From Rhodoferax sp. (GTDB lineage Bacteria; Pseudomonadota; Gammaproteobacteria; Burkholderiales; Burkholderiaceae_C), in contig NZ_JAQURE010000002.1 of the NCBI RefSeq assembly GCF_028715765.1, forward strand, positions 91,663 through 155,662: 64,000 nt of DNA, read 5' to 3'. This document shows positions 7,489 through 16,610 of this stretch, in pieces (position 1 is the stretch's first letter; every line of letters begins with the position of its first letter). The position numbers were made by a program, and so were the translations under genes. The notes beneath the pieces are model-generated. The model had not been told where the DNA came from, ran no database searches, and saw nothing but the letters and a program-made list of their open reading frames with translations.

Positions 7489-8796
7489 ATGAAGGTTGCC
7501 ATCGTTGGCGCTGGCTGGGCCGGTTTAGCAGCTGCTGTCACGGCCACCCAAGCTGGCCACCATGCTATTGTTTTCGAAGCTAGTCATGCAATAGGTGGTA
7601 GGGCTAGAGGCCTAAAAGGCTTGAAAAATACCACCCTACCCAACGGTCAACCGACCCACCTGGACAACGGCCAGCACATTCTGATTGGTGCCTACACAGC
7701 CACCTTGGCGCTGATGCGCACTGTGGGCGTGCAGCCCGAAAAAGTGCTGCTGAACCTGCCCATGGCGCTGCGTTTTCCAGACGGCCAAGGCATTGAATTC
7801 AACCGCTGGCCCACGCCGCTGGATGCGCTGGCAGGCATTGTCAGTGCCCGCGGCTGGTCGGTGCGTGACAAAGCCGTGCTGCTGCGCCATGCCTTGGGCT
7901 GGCAGCTCAAGGGTTTTACCTGCCCAGCCCAGCGGACCGTGGCGCAGTTGTGCCAACGCCTCACCCCCCGGGTGTTGACCGAGCTGATTGAGCCGCTGTG
8001 TGTATCGGCCTTGAACACCCCCGCGCACAGCGCCAGTGCCGAGGTTTTTCTGCGCGTGCTGCGCGATGCCTTGTTTGGCGTGCAAGGCGGCTCGCGCTTG
8101 CTGCTGCCCAAGGTTGACCTGAGTGCCCTGTTCCCCGAGTCCGCAGCGGCCTGGCTGGTGCAGCACGGTGGCCAGGTGCGCCTGGGGTGCCGGGTGCACA
8201 GCCTGCAACCGGCGGGCGCGGGCTGGCAGGTGGAAGGCGAAGTGTTTGACGCGGTGATCCTTGCCAATGCAGCATCAAATATGGCTCTAGCGCTTGATGA
8301 GACTGCGCAGACAGCTACAGAGTCAATAGCATCCAAGCTGCAGCACAGTGCTGCGTTGTGCCAGGCTTTGCGGTTTGAGGCGATCACCACCGTGTATGCC
8401 TGGGCTGCAACTGCCCGCTTGTCGCACCCCATGCTGGCCTTGCGCAGCAGCGCCCAAGCCCCGGCGCAGTTTGTCTTTGACCGCGGCCAACTCGGTGGGC
8501 CTGCGGGCTTACTGGCTTTTGTGGTGAGCGCATCGGGCCAAGAGCGGGCGCAATTGCAAGCGCAGGTGCTGGCCCAAGCCCAAACCCAGCTGGGCTTGCC
8601 GCTGCAAGCGGTGCAAACCGTGGTGGAAAAACGTGCCACCTTTGCCTGCACACCGGCTTTGCAGCACCCCGCCCATGCCGTGGCGCCTGGCCTGTGGCTG
8701 TGCGGTGACCATGTGCAAGGGGCTTACCCTGCCACGCTCGAAGGTGCAGTGCGCAGTGGTCTGGTGGCAGCGCAGGCGCTGGGCGGCTTATCATGA
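7489..8796 (+). CDS. hpnE: Hydroxysqualene dehydroxylase HpnE (FAD-dependent)
   Basis: 435 aa flavin amine-oxidase-fold enzyme that reduces hydroxysqualene to squalene. The N-terminal dinucleotide motif is VAIVGAGWAGLAAAV, with the ADP-ribose-binding Glu in IVFEAS and the GGRAR signature following. The C-terminal FAD contact is LWLCGDHVQGAYPATLEGA, then VRSGLVAA. Residues about 262-281 (ALALDETAQTA) are encoded by a reverse-orientation copy of the dispersed palindromic repeat. It lies 4 bp after hpnD. Confidence 0.92.
   Translation: MKVAIVGAGWAGLAAAVTATQAGHHAIVFEASHAIGGRARGLKGLKNTTLPNGQPTHLDNGQHILIGAYTATLALMRTVGVQPEKVLLNLPMALRFPDGQGIEFNRWPTPLDALAGIVSARGWSVRDKAVLLRHALGWQLKGFTCPAQRTVAQLCQRLTPRVLTELIEPLCVSALNTPAHSASAEVFLRVLRDALFGVQGGSRLLLPKVDLSALFPESAAAWLVQHGGQVRLGCRVHSLQPAGAGWQVEGEVFDAVILANAASNMALALDETAQTATESIASKLQHSAALCQALRFEAITTVYAWAATARLSHPMLALRSSAQAPAQFVFDRGQLGGPAGLLAFVVSASGQERAQLQAQVLAQAQTQLGLPLQAVQTVVEKRATFACTPALQHPAHAVAPGLWLCGDHVQGAYPATLEGAVRSGLVAAQALGGLS
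8271..8333 (-). repeat. Dispersed palindromic repeat, diverged copy 3, inside hpnE
   Basis: Reverse orientation: GGCTCTAGCGCTTGATGAG, then ACTGCGCAGACAGCTA. It is read as MALALDETAQTAT. The same frame and orientation in hemD gives VLALDIKAQLAI. It is more diverged than the intergenic copies. Confidence 0.6.
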
Positions 8797-8834
8797 GCGC
8801 CATCCATCTTGGTTGACCTCAGCCCCACACCACC

Positions 8835-11363
8835 ATGAAACTTGTCCTCAAAATTCTCATCGGCACCCTGCTGGGTTTGCTGCTTGCTGCCACGGCTGCG
8901 GGGCTGTGGTACATCTCCACCAAACAACCGCAGCGCTCGGGCGAGGTCAATTTGACGCAATTGAGCGCGCCGGTCACGGTGCGCTACGACGAGTACGGCA
9001 TTCCCCACATCAAAGCTGGCAACGAGGCTGACCTGTACCGGGCGCTGGGCTATGTGCACGCACAAGACCGCTTGTTTCAAATGGAAATGGTGCGCCGCCT
9101 GGCGCAAGGTGAGCTGGCCGAAGTGCTAGGCCCCAAACTGGTCAAGGTAGACCGGCTGTTTCGCACCCTGGGCTTGCGCGCCCACGCCCAGCAACAAGCA
9201 GCCGCCCTGGACCCGCAAAGCCCCGCCGTGCTGGCGCAAACCGCTTACCTGGATGGTGTGAACCAGTTTCAGGCCAGCCACCCGGTGCCCTTTGAATTTG
9301 ACCTGCTGGGCATTCCCAAACGCCCGTTCACCCTGCAAGACACGCTGGCAGTGTCGGGCTACCTGGCCTACAGCTTTGCCGCCGCCTTCAAGACCGAGCC
9401 CCTGCTGACCTATGTGCGCGATGAACTGGGTGAAGACTACTTGAACATCTTTGACCTCGACTGGAACCCCCAGGGCGTGGTGCAAAAAGCCGGCAAAACA
9501 GCACTCAACCCCCAGCACTTGAGGCCGCCTGAGGCGGTTTTGAGTGCTGCCCAGACAGCACCTGTAGATGCCCTTGGCGAACGTTTCAAAGCCCATCAAA
9601 ACGCGGCCATGCGTGCGCCCTCGCCCGACTGGCAAGCGCTTGGCCAACTGGCGCAAGTCAGCCAAGAGGCACAACGCCTGGCCAGCGTGCCGCTGTTTGA
9701 AGGCAGCAACGCCTGGGCCGTGTCGGGGCAGCGCACCTCCAGCGGCAAGCCCATGCTGGCGGGTGACCCTCACATTGGTTTTTCATTGCCCGCGGTCTGG
9801 TACGAAGCACATTTGAGTGCCCCCGGCTTTGAGCTGTATGGCAATTTTCAGGCGCTCAATGCATCCGCCTTGCTGGGACACAACAGCCAATTTGGCTGGA
9901 GCCTGACCATGTTTCAAAACGACGACATTGACCTGATTGCCGAAAAAGTCAACCCGCGCGATGCCAACCAGGTGTGGTTTGAAGGCCAGTGGGTAGAACT
10001 GGAAAGCAGTGAAGAAACCATCCAGGTCAAAGGGGGCAAACCGGTCAAGCTGCAGCTGCAGCGCTCGCCCAACGGCCCCATCATCAGCAGCGCGTTCCGC
10101 GACACTTTGGGCGACGCGCCAGTGTCGATGTGGTGGACGTTTTTGCAAACCGACAACCCCATCCTGGAAGCCTTTTACGACCTCAACCGTGCCAACACGT
10201 TGGCCAAAGCGCGTGCCGCCGCAAGCAAAATCCATGCACCAGGCTTGAACGTGGTGTGGGCCAATGAAGCTGGTGACATTGGCTGGTGGGCGGCGGCCAA
10301 GCTGCCGGTGCGCCCGCTGTATGTGAAGCCGCAATTCATTTTGGATGGCGGTGAGCTTGAGGCTGAAAAGCTGGGGTTTTACCGCTTCAGCGACAACCCG
10401 CAAGAAGAAAATCCAGCGCGTGGCTACATTGTGTCGGCCAACCACCAGCCCATCAGCACCAGCGGCATTCCCATCCCCGGCTACTACAACCCTTATGACC
10501 GCGCCCAAACCCTGGAAGACCGGCTGGGCAATGATGAGATTCAGTGGAACCAGCTTAACACCGAGTCGTTGCAGCTCAGCACCCAAACCGCCTACTTTTG
10601 GCGCGTGCTCAGCCCCCTGATGCCCGACCTAAGCGACGTGGTACGCGACCCGCTGGAGCGCTCGGTGTTTGACAGCTTGGTGCAATGGGACGGCCAGTAC
10701 ACCACCCCCAACATTCCGCCCACGGTGTTCACCCAGTTTGCCTACGAGCTGACCCAAGCCGCCATGGCCGATGAGCTGGACAAGGTGCAGTTTGCCAACC
10801 TGCTGGGCACCCGGGCGCTCGACTTGGCCTTGCCACGCCTGACTGACGACGAAGCCTCGCCGTGGTGGGACAACATCCACACCGACAAGGTCGAAACCCG
10901 CCGAGACATCGTGCGCATCGCCTGGAAAGCCACCGTGGTACACCTGAAAAAAGCACTGGGTCCCAGCCCCAATGACTGGGGTTGGGGCAACGCCCACACC
11001 CTGACCCACGCACACCCTCTGGCAGCCCAAAAGCCGCTGGACTGGGTGTTTAACGTGGGGCCGTTCCCGGCACCGGGTTCCCATGAAGTGCCGAACAACT
11101 TGTCAGCCCCCATGGGGCCTGCGCCTTGGGCCGTGACCTATGGGCCATCGACCCGGCGCATCATCGACTTTGCCAACGTGGGCAAGTCACAAAGCATCAA
11201 CCCGGTGGGGCAAAGTGGCGTGCTGTTTGACCCGCATTACAGCGACCAGGCCGCCGCCTACGTGATTGGCGGCTACCTGATGCGCTACTTTCTTGAGAAA
11301 GATGTGGTCGCCAACACCCATGACACGCTGCAACTCAAGCCCGCGCTAAAAAAATCTCAATGA
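8835..11363 (+). CDS. Penicillin acylase family hydrolase (Ntn hydrolase)
   Basis: 842 aa. An N-terminal hydrophobic segment (residues 5-28) should export or anchor it. The alpha-chain signature RYDEYGIPHIKAGNEADLY and the auto-processing site EGSNAWAVSG are clear. S291 would become the N-terminal nucleophile of the beta chain after self-cleavage. Such enzymes hydrolyse amide bonds of penicillins, acyl-homoserine lactones or other acylated amines; the substrate cannot be deduced here. It sits between hpnE and hemH with no evident functional partner and is followed by a palindromic repeat. Confidence 0.88.
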   Translation: MKLVLKILIGTLLGLLLAATAAGLWYISTKQPQRSGEVNLTQLSAPVTVRYDEYGIPHIKAGNEADLYRALGYVHAQDRLFQMEMVRRLAQGELAEVLGPKLVKVDRLFRTLGLRAHAQQQAAALDPQSPAVLAQTAYLDGVNQFQASHPVPFEFDLLGIPKRPFTLQDTLAVSGYLAYSFAAAFKTEPLLTYVRDELGEDYLNIFDLDWNPQGVVQKAGKTALNPQHLRPPEAVLSAAQTAPVDALGERFKAHQNAAMRAPSPDWQALGQLAQVSQEAQRLASVPLFEGSNAWAVSGQRTSSGKPMLAGDPHIGFSLPAVWYEAHLSAPGFELYGNFQALNASALLGHNSQFGWSLTMFQNDDIDLIAEKVNPRDANQVWFEGQWVELESSEETIQVKGGKPVKLQLQRSPNGPIISSAFRDTLGDAPVSMWWTFLQTDNPILEAFYDLNRANTLAKARAAASKIHAPGLNVVWANEAGDIGWWAAAKLPVRPLYVKPQFILDGGELEAEKLGFYRFSDNPQEENPARGYIVSANHQPISTSGIPIPGYYNPYDRAQTLEDRLGNDEIQWNQLNTESLQLSTQTAYFWRVLSPLMPDLSDVVRDPLERSVFDSLVQWDGQYTTPNIPPTVFTQFAYELTQAAMADELDKVQFANLLGTRALDLALPRLTDDEASPWWDNIHTDKVETRRDIVRIAWKATVVHLKKALGPSPNDWGWGNAHTLTHAHPLAAQKPLDWVFNVGPFPAPGSHEVPNNLSAPMGPAPWAVTYGPSTRRIIDFANVGKSQSINPVGQSGVLFDPHYSDQAAAYVIGGYLMRYFLEKDVVANTHDTLQLKPALKKSQ

Positions 11364-11368
11364 AATTA

Positions 11369-11416
11369 GCCTCTAGCGCTTATAAATAGAGCTTAAGCAG
11401 CTATTTATAATATAGC
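11369..11416 (-). repeat. Dispersed palindromic repeat, copy 4 (intergenic)
   Basis: GCCTCTAGCGCTTATAAATA, then GAGCTTAAGCAGCTATTTATA: reverse orientation, directly after the acylase stop in the 125-bp gap before hemH. Confidence 0.75.
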
Positions 11417-11488
11417 ATTTTCAAGTGTTCCCCGACGCCAACAGCCCCACAGCTGCAAGCGCCACACCGGGTCGGTGAAAATGCATGC

Positions 11489-12595
11489 ATGAGCTTATTG
11501 ACCACCCCTTTTTCCAAAGAACCCCCCTTCACCCACGGCCAGACGCCACGCACAGCGGTGCTTTACTGCAACCTGGGCACGCCCGACGAGCCCACCACCC
11601 CGGCGGTGCGGCGTTTTCTGGCTGAATTTTTGGGCGACCCGCGCGTGGTGGAAATACCGCGTTTGCTGTGGCTGATGATTTTGCACGGCATCATCTTGCG
11701 CGTGCGCCCAGCCAAGTCTGCCGCCAAATACGCCACGGTGTGGCTGCCCGAAGGCTCGCCGCTGAAAATCTGGACCGAAAAGCAAGCCAAGCTGCTGCAA
11801 GGCTGGCTGGCACAGCGCGGCCACGACGTGCAGGTGCGCTACGCCATGCGCTACGGCAGCACCTCCATCGCTTCGCAGCTGGATGCACTCAAAGCCGCAG
11901 GCACCACCCGCGTGTTGATCTTGCCCGCTTACCCCCAGTATTCAGCCACCACCACAGCCAGCTTGTTTGATGCGGTGTACCAGTGGGCAGGCCAAGTGCG
12001 CAACCTGCCTGAGTTTCGTTTCATCAACCATTACCATGACGATGCCCGCTACATTGCCGCGCTGGCCGACACCGTGCAGCGCTATTGGCAGGCGCATGGC
12101 CGCCCCGATGTGCTGGTGATGAGCTTTCATGGCGTGCCCGAGCGCACCCTGCATTTGGGCGACCCGTACCACTGCGAATGCTTCAAGACCGCCCGGCTGG
12201 TGGCTGAGCAACTGGGTTTGAGCAAAGCGCAATTCAAAGTGACTTTTCAGTCGCGCCTGGGTCGCGCCAAATGGTTGGAACCTTACACAGAACCGACTTT
12301 GATCGAGATGGGCAAAAGCAGCGTGAAGCGGGTCGATGTGATCTGCCCGGCCTTCACCAGCGACTGCCTGGAAACCCTGGAAGAGATCAACCAAGAGGCG
12401 CGCGAGGCGTTTTTACACGCCGGTGGCAAAGAATTTCATTACATCCCTTGCCTGAACGACGACCCAGCCTGGATCACCGCGCTGGCCGACTTGACCGCAC
12501 AGCACCTGCAAGGCTGGCCGACCCAAGTGGCACCAGACGCCACCGCCCTGGCAGCCAGTCAAGCCGCCGCACTGGCGCTGGGCGCCAAACGCTGA
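11489..12595 (+). CDS. hemH: Ferrochelatase
   Basis: 368 aa enzyme inserting Fe2+ into protoporphyrin IX, the last step of protoheme synthesis. Family blocks visible: AVLYCNLGTPDEP at the N-terminus, LPAYPQYSATTTAS, MSFHGVPERTLHLGDPYHCE (with the metal-site His) and CPAFTSDCLETLEEI. It is separate from the hemCDXY operon of this window. The gap before it holds a palindromic repeat. The gene converges with the polyphosphate:AMP phosphotransferase gene. Confidence 0.95.
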   Translation: MSLLTTPFSKEPPFTHGQTPRTAVLYCNLGTPDEPTTPAVRRFLAEFLGDPRVVEIPRLLWLMILHGIILRVRPAKSAAKYATVWLPEGSPLKIWTEKQAKLLQGWLAQRGHDVQVRYAMRYGSTSIASQLDALKAAGTTRVLILPAYPQYSATTTASLFDAVYQWAGQVRNLPEFRFINHYHDDARYIAALADTVQRYWQAHGRPDVLVMSFHGVPERTLHLGDPYHCECFKTARLVAEQLGLSKAQFKVTFQSRLGRAKWLEPYTEPTLIEMGKSSVKRVDVICPAFTSDCLETLEEINQEAREAFLHAGGKEFHYIPCLNDDPAWITALADLTAQHLQGWPTQVAPDATALAASQAAALALGAKR

Positions 12596-12629
12596 GGTTA
12601 ACTTGTCAACGAGCCAACCCACTGGCTTG

Positions 12630-14207
12630 TCATTTGCTCTTTTTGGCTTTGCGCTTTGACGGTTTTGACGTTTGCCCTGGCACTTGGTCAGCGGCCTGAA
12701 CCAGCGCATGTGAGCTGCCTGCGGGCAGTTGGCTCAAGGCGGCTTCCAGCTTTTCGCACAGGGTGCGCAGGATTTTGATGCGCGCATAGTTTTTGTCATT
12801 GGCCTCTACCAGCGTCCAAGGGGCTTCGCCGGTGCTGGTGCGCTCCACCATGTCGCAAATGGCTTGTTGGTAATCTTGCCATTTTTCGCGGTTGCGCCAA
12901 TCTTCCTGGGTGATTTTGAAGCGTTTGAAAGCAATTTGCTCACGCTCTTTGAAACGCTTGAGCTGCTCGGCCTGGCTGATTTGCAGCCAGAACTTGACCA
13001 CAATGGTGCCGGCCTCCAGCAGTTCGTGCTCAAAGTCGTTGATTTCCCCATAAGCACGCAACCAGTCTGCCTCTGCGCAAAAGCCCTCGACCCGCTCCAC
13101 CAACACCCGGCCATACCAGGTGCGGTCAAAAATAGCCACATGCCCGTGGCGCGGCAGTTGCCGCCAAAAGCGCCACAAATGCGGTTGCGCCCGCTCTTCT
13201 TCGGTGGGCGCAGCCACCGGGTTGACCTGGTATTGGCGCGCATCGAGCGCCGCCGCAATGCGCCGAATGGCACCGCCTTTGCCTGCGGCATCGGCTCCTT
13301 CAAAAGCACATACCAAACTGCAGCCTTGAAAGCGTGCGTCGCGCACCAGCTCTGAGAGCTTGCCTTGCCACTGCGCCAGCTCGTCTTTGTAGGCCTTGTC
13401 GGGCAGCGCCAACGTCAGGTCAAGCTCTGAGAGCACGTTGCGGCCATCAATGTCAACCCGCACCAAGGGCGCAGCGGGTGCGCGCGGTGGTGCCACTTCG
13501 GCCAATTTGGTTTGCATGGCTTTGAGCAACACTTGCCCCACGGTCAGCGAGCGGTAGCGGTCATCGGTGCCCTCCACCACCACCCAGGGTGCCGCAGCGG
13601 TGTTGGTGACACGCAGCAAGTGCCCGGCCACGTCTTGCAATTGGTCGTAGGTTTTGAGGCGATCCCAGTTCCATTGGGTCACACGCCAGGCGGTATGGGG
13701 GTCTTCAGAGAGCGCTTTGAGGCGCTGCTTTTGGCCGTCTTTGGTCAGGTGAAACCAAAATTTAAGCACCAGCGCGCCTTCGTTGACCAGCATTTCTTCA
13801 AAGCGGTTGATTTGCTGGGCGCGAGCATCAAGCTCTTTGACCGAGATCAGCCCTTCAATGCGATCATGAATCGGATCCGAATACCAGGAGCCCGCAAAAA
13901 TACCGATCCGCCCCTTGGGTGGCAGGCTGCGCCAATAGCGCCACATGGGCGGGTGGGCGCGTTCTTCGTCATTGGGCGGGGAAAAGGCCAGCGTCGAGAG
14001 AAAGCGTGGGTCCATCCACTCGTAGAGCACATTGATGGTCTCGCCCTTGCCGGCGCCGTCTTGGCCGCTGACCAGCACCAAGACCGGCGTTTTGTGCTGC
14101 TCAAACAAATTCACCTGGGCTTCCAATAAGGCAGCGCGCAAATCTGGCACCGCCTCGCGGTATGCCGCTTTGCTGATGTTGTGGCCAATTTCGGCAGCTT
14201 CAAACAT
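12630..14207 (-). CDS. pap: Polyphosphate:AMP phosphotransferase (tandem PPK2)
   Basis: 525 aa, two PPK2 domains in tandem. Walker A motifs are SGQDGAGKGE (residues 47-56) and FEGADAAGKGG (about 302-312). Each is followed by a WRYWRSLP or WRFWRQLP lid block and an R/W-Y-rich Walker B region. The double-domain architecture is that of PAP, which transfers phosphate from polyphosphate to AMP to make ADP. The C-terminus is Lys-rich. AGGA precedes the ATG. It lies downstream of sulP on the same strand across a 190-bp gap containing a stem-loop. Confidence 0.92.
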   Translation of the reverse strand: MFEAAEIGHNISKAAYREAVPDLRAALLEAQVNLFEQHKTPVLVLVSGQDGAGKGETINVLYEWMDPRFLSTLAFSPPNDEERAHPPMWRYWRSLPPKGRIGIFAGSWYSDPIHDRIEGLISVKELDARAQQINRFEEMLVNEGALVLKFWFHLTKDGQKQRLKALSEDPHTAWRVTQWNWDRLKTYDQLQDVAGHLLRVTNTAAAPWVVVEGTDDRYRSLTVGQVLLKAMQTKLAEVAPPRAPAAPLVRVDIDGRNVLSELDLTLALPDKAYKDELAQWQGKLSELVRDARFQGCSLVCAFEGADAAGKGGAIRRIAAALDARQYQVNPVAAPTEEERAQPHLWRFWRQLPRHGHVAIFDRTWYGRVLVERVEGFCAEADWLRAYGEINDFEHELLEAGTIVVKFWLQISQAEQLKRFKEREQIAFKRFKITQEDWRNREKWQDYQQAICDMVERTSTGEAPWTLVEANDKNYARIKILRTLCEKLEAALSQLPAGSSHALVQAADQVPGQTSKPSKRKAKKSK

Positions 14208-14277
14208 ACGAAGTGTTCCTTTTAACCGAGAAAATTCATTAGGGCTTGGGATGGCAGCGAGTGCAGTTGCGAGCGAG

Positions 14278-14334
14278 TTTTGCCCCGACTGCGGAGCCTG
14301 TAGCCGTAGCTACAGGCGACAAAGAGGGACAAAA
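14278..14334. repeat. Imperfect inverted repeat with perfect 9-bp core
   Basis: The core GCCTGTAGC-CGTA-GCTACAGGC (14296-14317) is flanked by complementary TTTTGCCCC and GGGACAAAA ends. It lies between the sulP stop and the pap start, so it may act as a terminator or attenuator on the minus strand, where a U-rich tail (TTTTGC-like) is only partial. It could equally be a small dispersed repeat. Confidence 0.5.
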
Positions 14335-14399
14335 ATGGCCGCAAATGCGCCGCTGACACCCAAGCAGCACCGTAGGTGCGCCTAATGGATTATCTCGGT

Positions 14400-16610
14400 T
14401 CAGACATGGAGCAAGGTGCGTTCACCGTCGGCATGGCGCAAGCGCTGTGCCAGGGTGCGAGAAATGGCGGTCATCAAAATCAGGGCGAGTTTTTTGTGCT
14501 CTTCGGCCAGCCGGTTGAATTGGTCAAGCGGCAGCACATACAGGTCGGTGTCGGTGCTGGCCAGGGCGGTGTCACTGCGCACCCGGTCATCCAAAAAAGC
14601 CAGCCCACCAAAAAAATCGCCACGCCCAAAGCTGGCAATGTGGTGCAACTGGCGGCTGCCACTGATGGGCGCCATGATGCGCACCGTGCCGCGTTGGATC
14701 AAATAAAGTTCACGCTGCGGGTCGCCCAAGCGGTAGACCGCTTCACCGGCTTTGACGCTGCGCTGGTGCATGTGCGCCTCCAGGTCAGCCAGGGTGTCGT
14801 CTTTGCGGCCTTGAAACAAGTCCATTTCAGCCAATTTCAAAGGCACTTCTTCGGTGTGGGCGCTGTCCATGTGGCCCACCAGCTGGTCTTCAATCCACTC
14901 AATGGCATCTTCAAGGGTGTCAAACACTTGCACGCCACTGGCGGGCCCCAGCAAGCCAGTTTGAGTCAGAAACGCGACCAGGTTGTGCCCATTGGGCAGC
15001 TGCTCGCGTACATGGCTAAGCAGCAGGGGCAAGCCGCGCTCGCGCAGGGTATCGCGCACCTGGCTCAGCATGTGTGCGGCGGTGATGTCAACCGCTTGCA
15101 CCCAGCGCATGTCAAGCACCACGTAGTCTCGGGTTTTGATCTCGGGCTCCAGCAGGGCGTAAAGCTCGTAGCTGGTGCCAAAAAACAAGCTGCCCTGAAG
15201 CTCAAAAATCACCGCTGTGTCGCCTTTTTCAGCAATCAGCCGCATTTCAGATTCAGGCCGACACCATGTCGATGAGCGTTGGTTGACAAAGGTTTTGCGC
15301 CGTACCACCGAGCCCCCCACTTGCTCGCGCACAAACAACAAAATCGACAACGCCACCCCGGCGGCAGAGGCCGCAATCAGCCCCACCGTCAAGGCGCAGC
15401 CCACCACCACCAGCACCACCAAAAAATCAAACACGGTGGCTTTGGATTCCAGAAAGTGCAGCGGCTCCAGGTCAATCATGCGCCAGCCCACCACCATCAA
15501 GATGCCCGCCAACGCAGCCACTGGAATCCAGGCCATGAAGTTGCCCAGCAACAAGCCCGCCACCAGCACCAGCACACCTTCCACCATGCCAGACACACGG
15601 GTTTGCGCACCACTGGACAGGTTCACCATGGTGGCGCCCATGGTGCCAGCGCCTGGCATGCCGCCTATGCCAGAAGCCGTGAGGTTGGCCAAGCCCTGCG
15701 CCATCAGCTCACGGTTGGGGTCGTGCCGGGAGCGATTTTTTTGATCCATCACCACACAGGTTTTCAGGGTGTCGATGGACAGCAGCACCGCCAGCGTCAA
15801 AGCCCCACTGACCAACGCCGCCACCTGGCTGAGCTTGAGTTCACCCATGTCTTGCCAGCGCCCCATGATGGTTTTCAGGTAGCCGTCACCGGTGGCCGTC
15901 AAGGCACCCAGCACCAACGGGTTGTCGTTTAGCTCAAGCATGGTTGCATCAAAGTGGGCCAAGCCAAAGTAAGCAAGTAGTCCAGCCATAAAGCCCAAAA
16001 TCGTACTGGGCACCGCTTGGATGAATTTGGCTGCCAGCACACCGGTCAACACCGTTGCCAACGCCACCACCAAACTGCGCACGTCCCACAATGCGGGCGA
16101 CCACAAGGCTTGCCACCAGGGCAGCGCTGCATCAACCCCCAGAACGTGCGGCATTTGACTGCCCATGATGATCAGCCCCACACCACTGAGGTAGCCACTG
16201 ACCACGGTGTAAGGGATGAACTTGATGAGCTTGCCCAGCCCCACCAAGCCAATGCCGAGCTGAATCAGCCCAGCCAACATGCCCAACACGGTCAACAACA
16301 GCAGCACCTGGGTGGCAGGCACACCTTGCGCCACCCAGGCCATGGCAAAAGCAGACAACACCGCTGCGGCAGGCGCGCATGGGGCACTGATCAACCGGTC
16401 TGTGCCGCCCAAGGTGGGGGCGATGATGCCTAGCGTGGCCGCTCCCAGCACCCCAGCGAGCGCACCAAACACCGCATAGTGGGGGCTGATGGCTGAGTAC
16501 ACCGTGACGCCAAACGCCACCGAGGCCGGCAAGGCCACCAACATGGAGGCCAGACCACCCCAGAAATCGCCCGGGGTTTTGATCTTGACCATGCGCACGA
16601 GTCGCCACAT
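14400..16610 (-). CDS. SulP anion transporter with STAS and cNMP-binding domains
   Basis: 736 aa. Residues 1-430 form the SulP transmembrane core (GTDRLISAPCAPAAAV; NLTASGIGGMPGAGTMGATM). Residues about 450-560 are a STAS domain (VVLDMRWVQAVDITAAHML). Residues about 610-730 are a cyclic-nucleotide-binding fold (GEAVYRLGDPQRELYLIQRG; FGRGDFFGGLAFL). SulP carriers move sulfate, bicarbonate or C4-dicarboxylates; the substrate is not decidable here. The ATG at 16610 overlaps the kinase stop (TGATG); a GTG sits just upstream at 16613 and a further in-frame ATG gives MVKIKTPGDFW. The CNB domain suggests gating by a second messenger or crosstalk with signalling. Confidence 0.9.
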   Translation of the reverse strand: MWRLVRMVKIKTPGDFWGGLASMLVALPASVAFGVTVYSAISPHYAVFGALAGVLGAATLGIIAPTLGGTDRLISAPCAPAAAVLSAFAMAWVAQGVPATQVLLLLTVLGMLAGLIQLGIGLVGLGKLIKFIPYTVVSGYLSGVGLIIMGSQMPHVLGVDAALPWWQALWSPALWDVRSLVVALATVLTGVLAAKFIQAVPSTILGFMAGLLAYFGLAHFDATMLELNDNPLVLGALTATGDGYLKTIMGRWQDMGELKLSQVAALVSGALTLAVLLSIDTLKTCVVMDQKNRSRHDPNRELMAQGLANLTASGIGGMPGAGTMGATMVNLSSGAQTRVSGMVEGVLVLVAGLLLGNFMAWIPVAALAGILMVVGWRMIDLEPLHFLESKATVFDFLVVLVVVGCALTVGLIAASAAGVALSILLFVREQVGGSVVRRKTFVNQRSSTWCRPESEMRLIAEKGDTAVIFELQGSLFFGTSYELYALLEPEIKTRDYVVLDMRWVQAVDITAAHMLSQVRDTLRERGLPLLLSHVREQLPNGHNLVAFLTQTGLLGPASGVQVFDTLEDAIEWIEDQLVGHMDSAHTEEVPLKLAEMDLFQGRKDDTLADLEAHMHQRSVKAGEAVYRLGDPQRELYLIQRGTVRIMAPISGSRQLHHIASFGRGDFFGGLAFLDDRVRSDTALASTDTDLYVLPLDQFNRLAEEHKKLALILMTAISRTLAQRLRHADGERTLLHV

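Noticed and set aside
7561..7625. Possible further palindromic repeat in the hpnE N-terminus (GAAGCTAGTCATGC...GGGCTAGAGGCC)
   Set aside because: The end GCTAGAGGCC fits the repeat, but the segment encodes the conserved FAD-binding FEAS...GGRAR motif that every homologue has, so an insertion is unlikely. Local resemblance only.
12601..12625. Hairpin AGCCA-ACCCAC-TGGCT between hemH and pap as a terminator
   Set aside because: A 5-bp stem without a T run is too weak to call.
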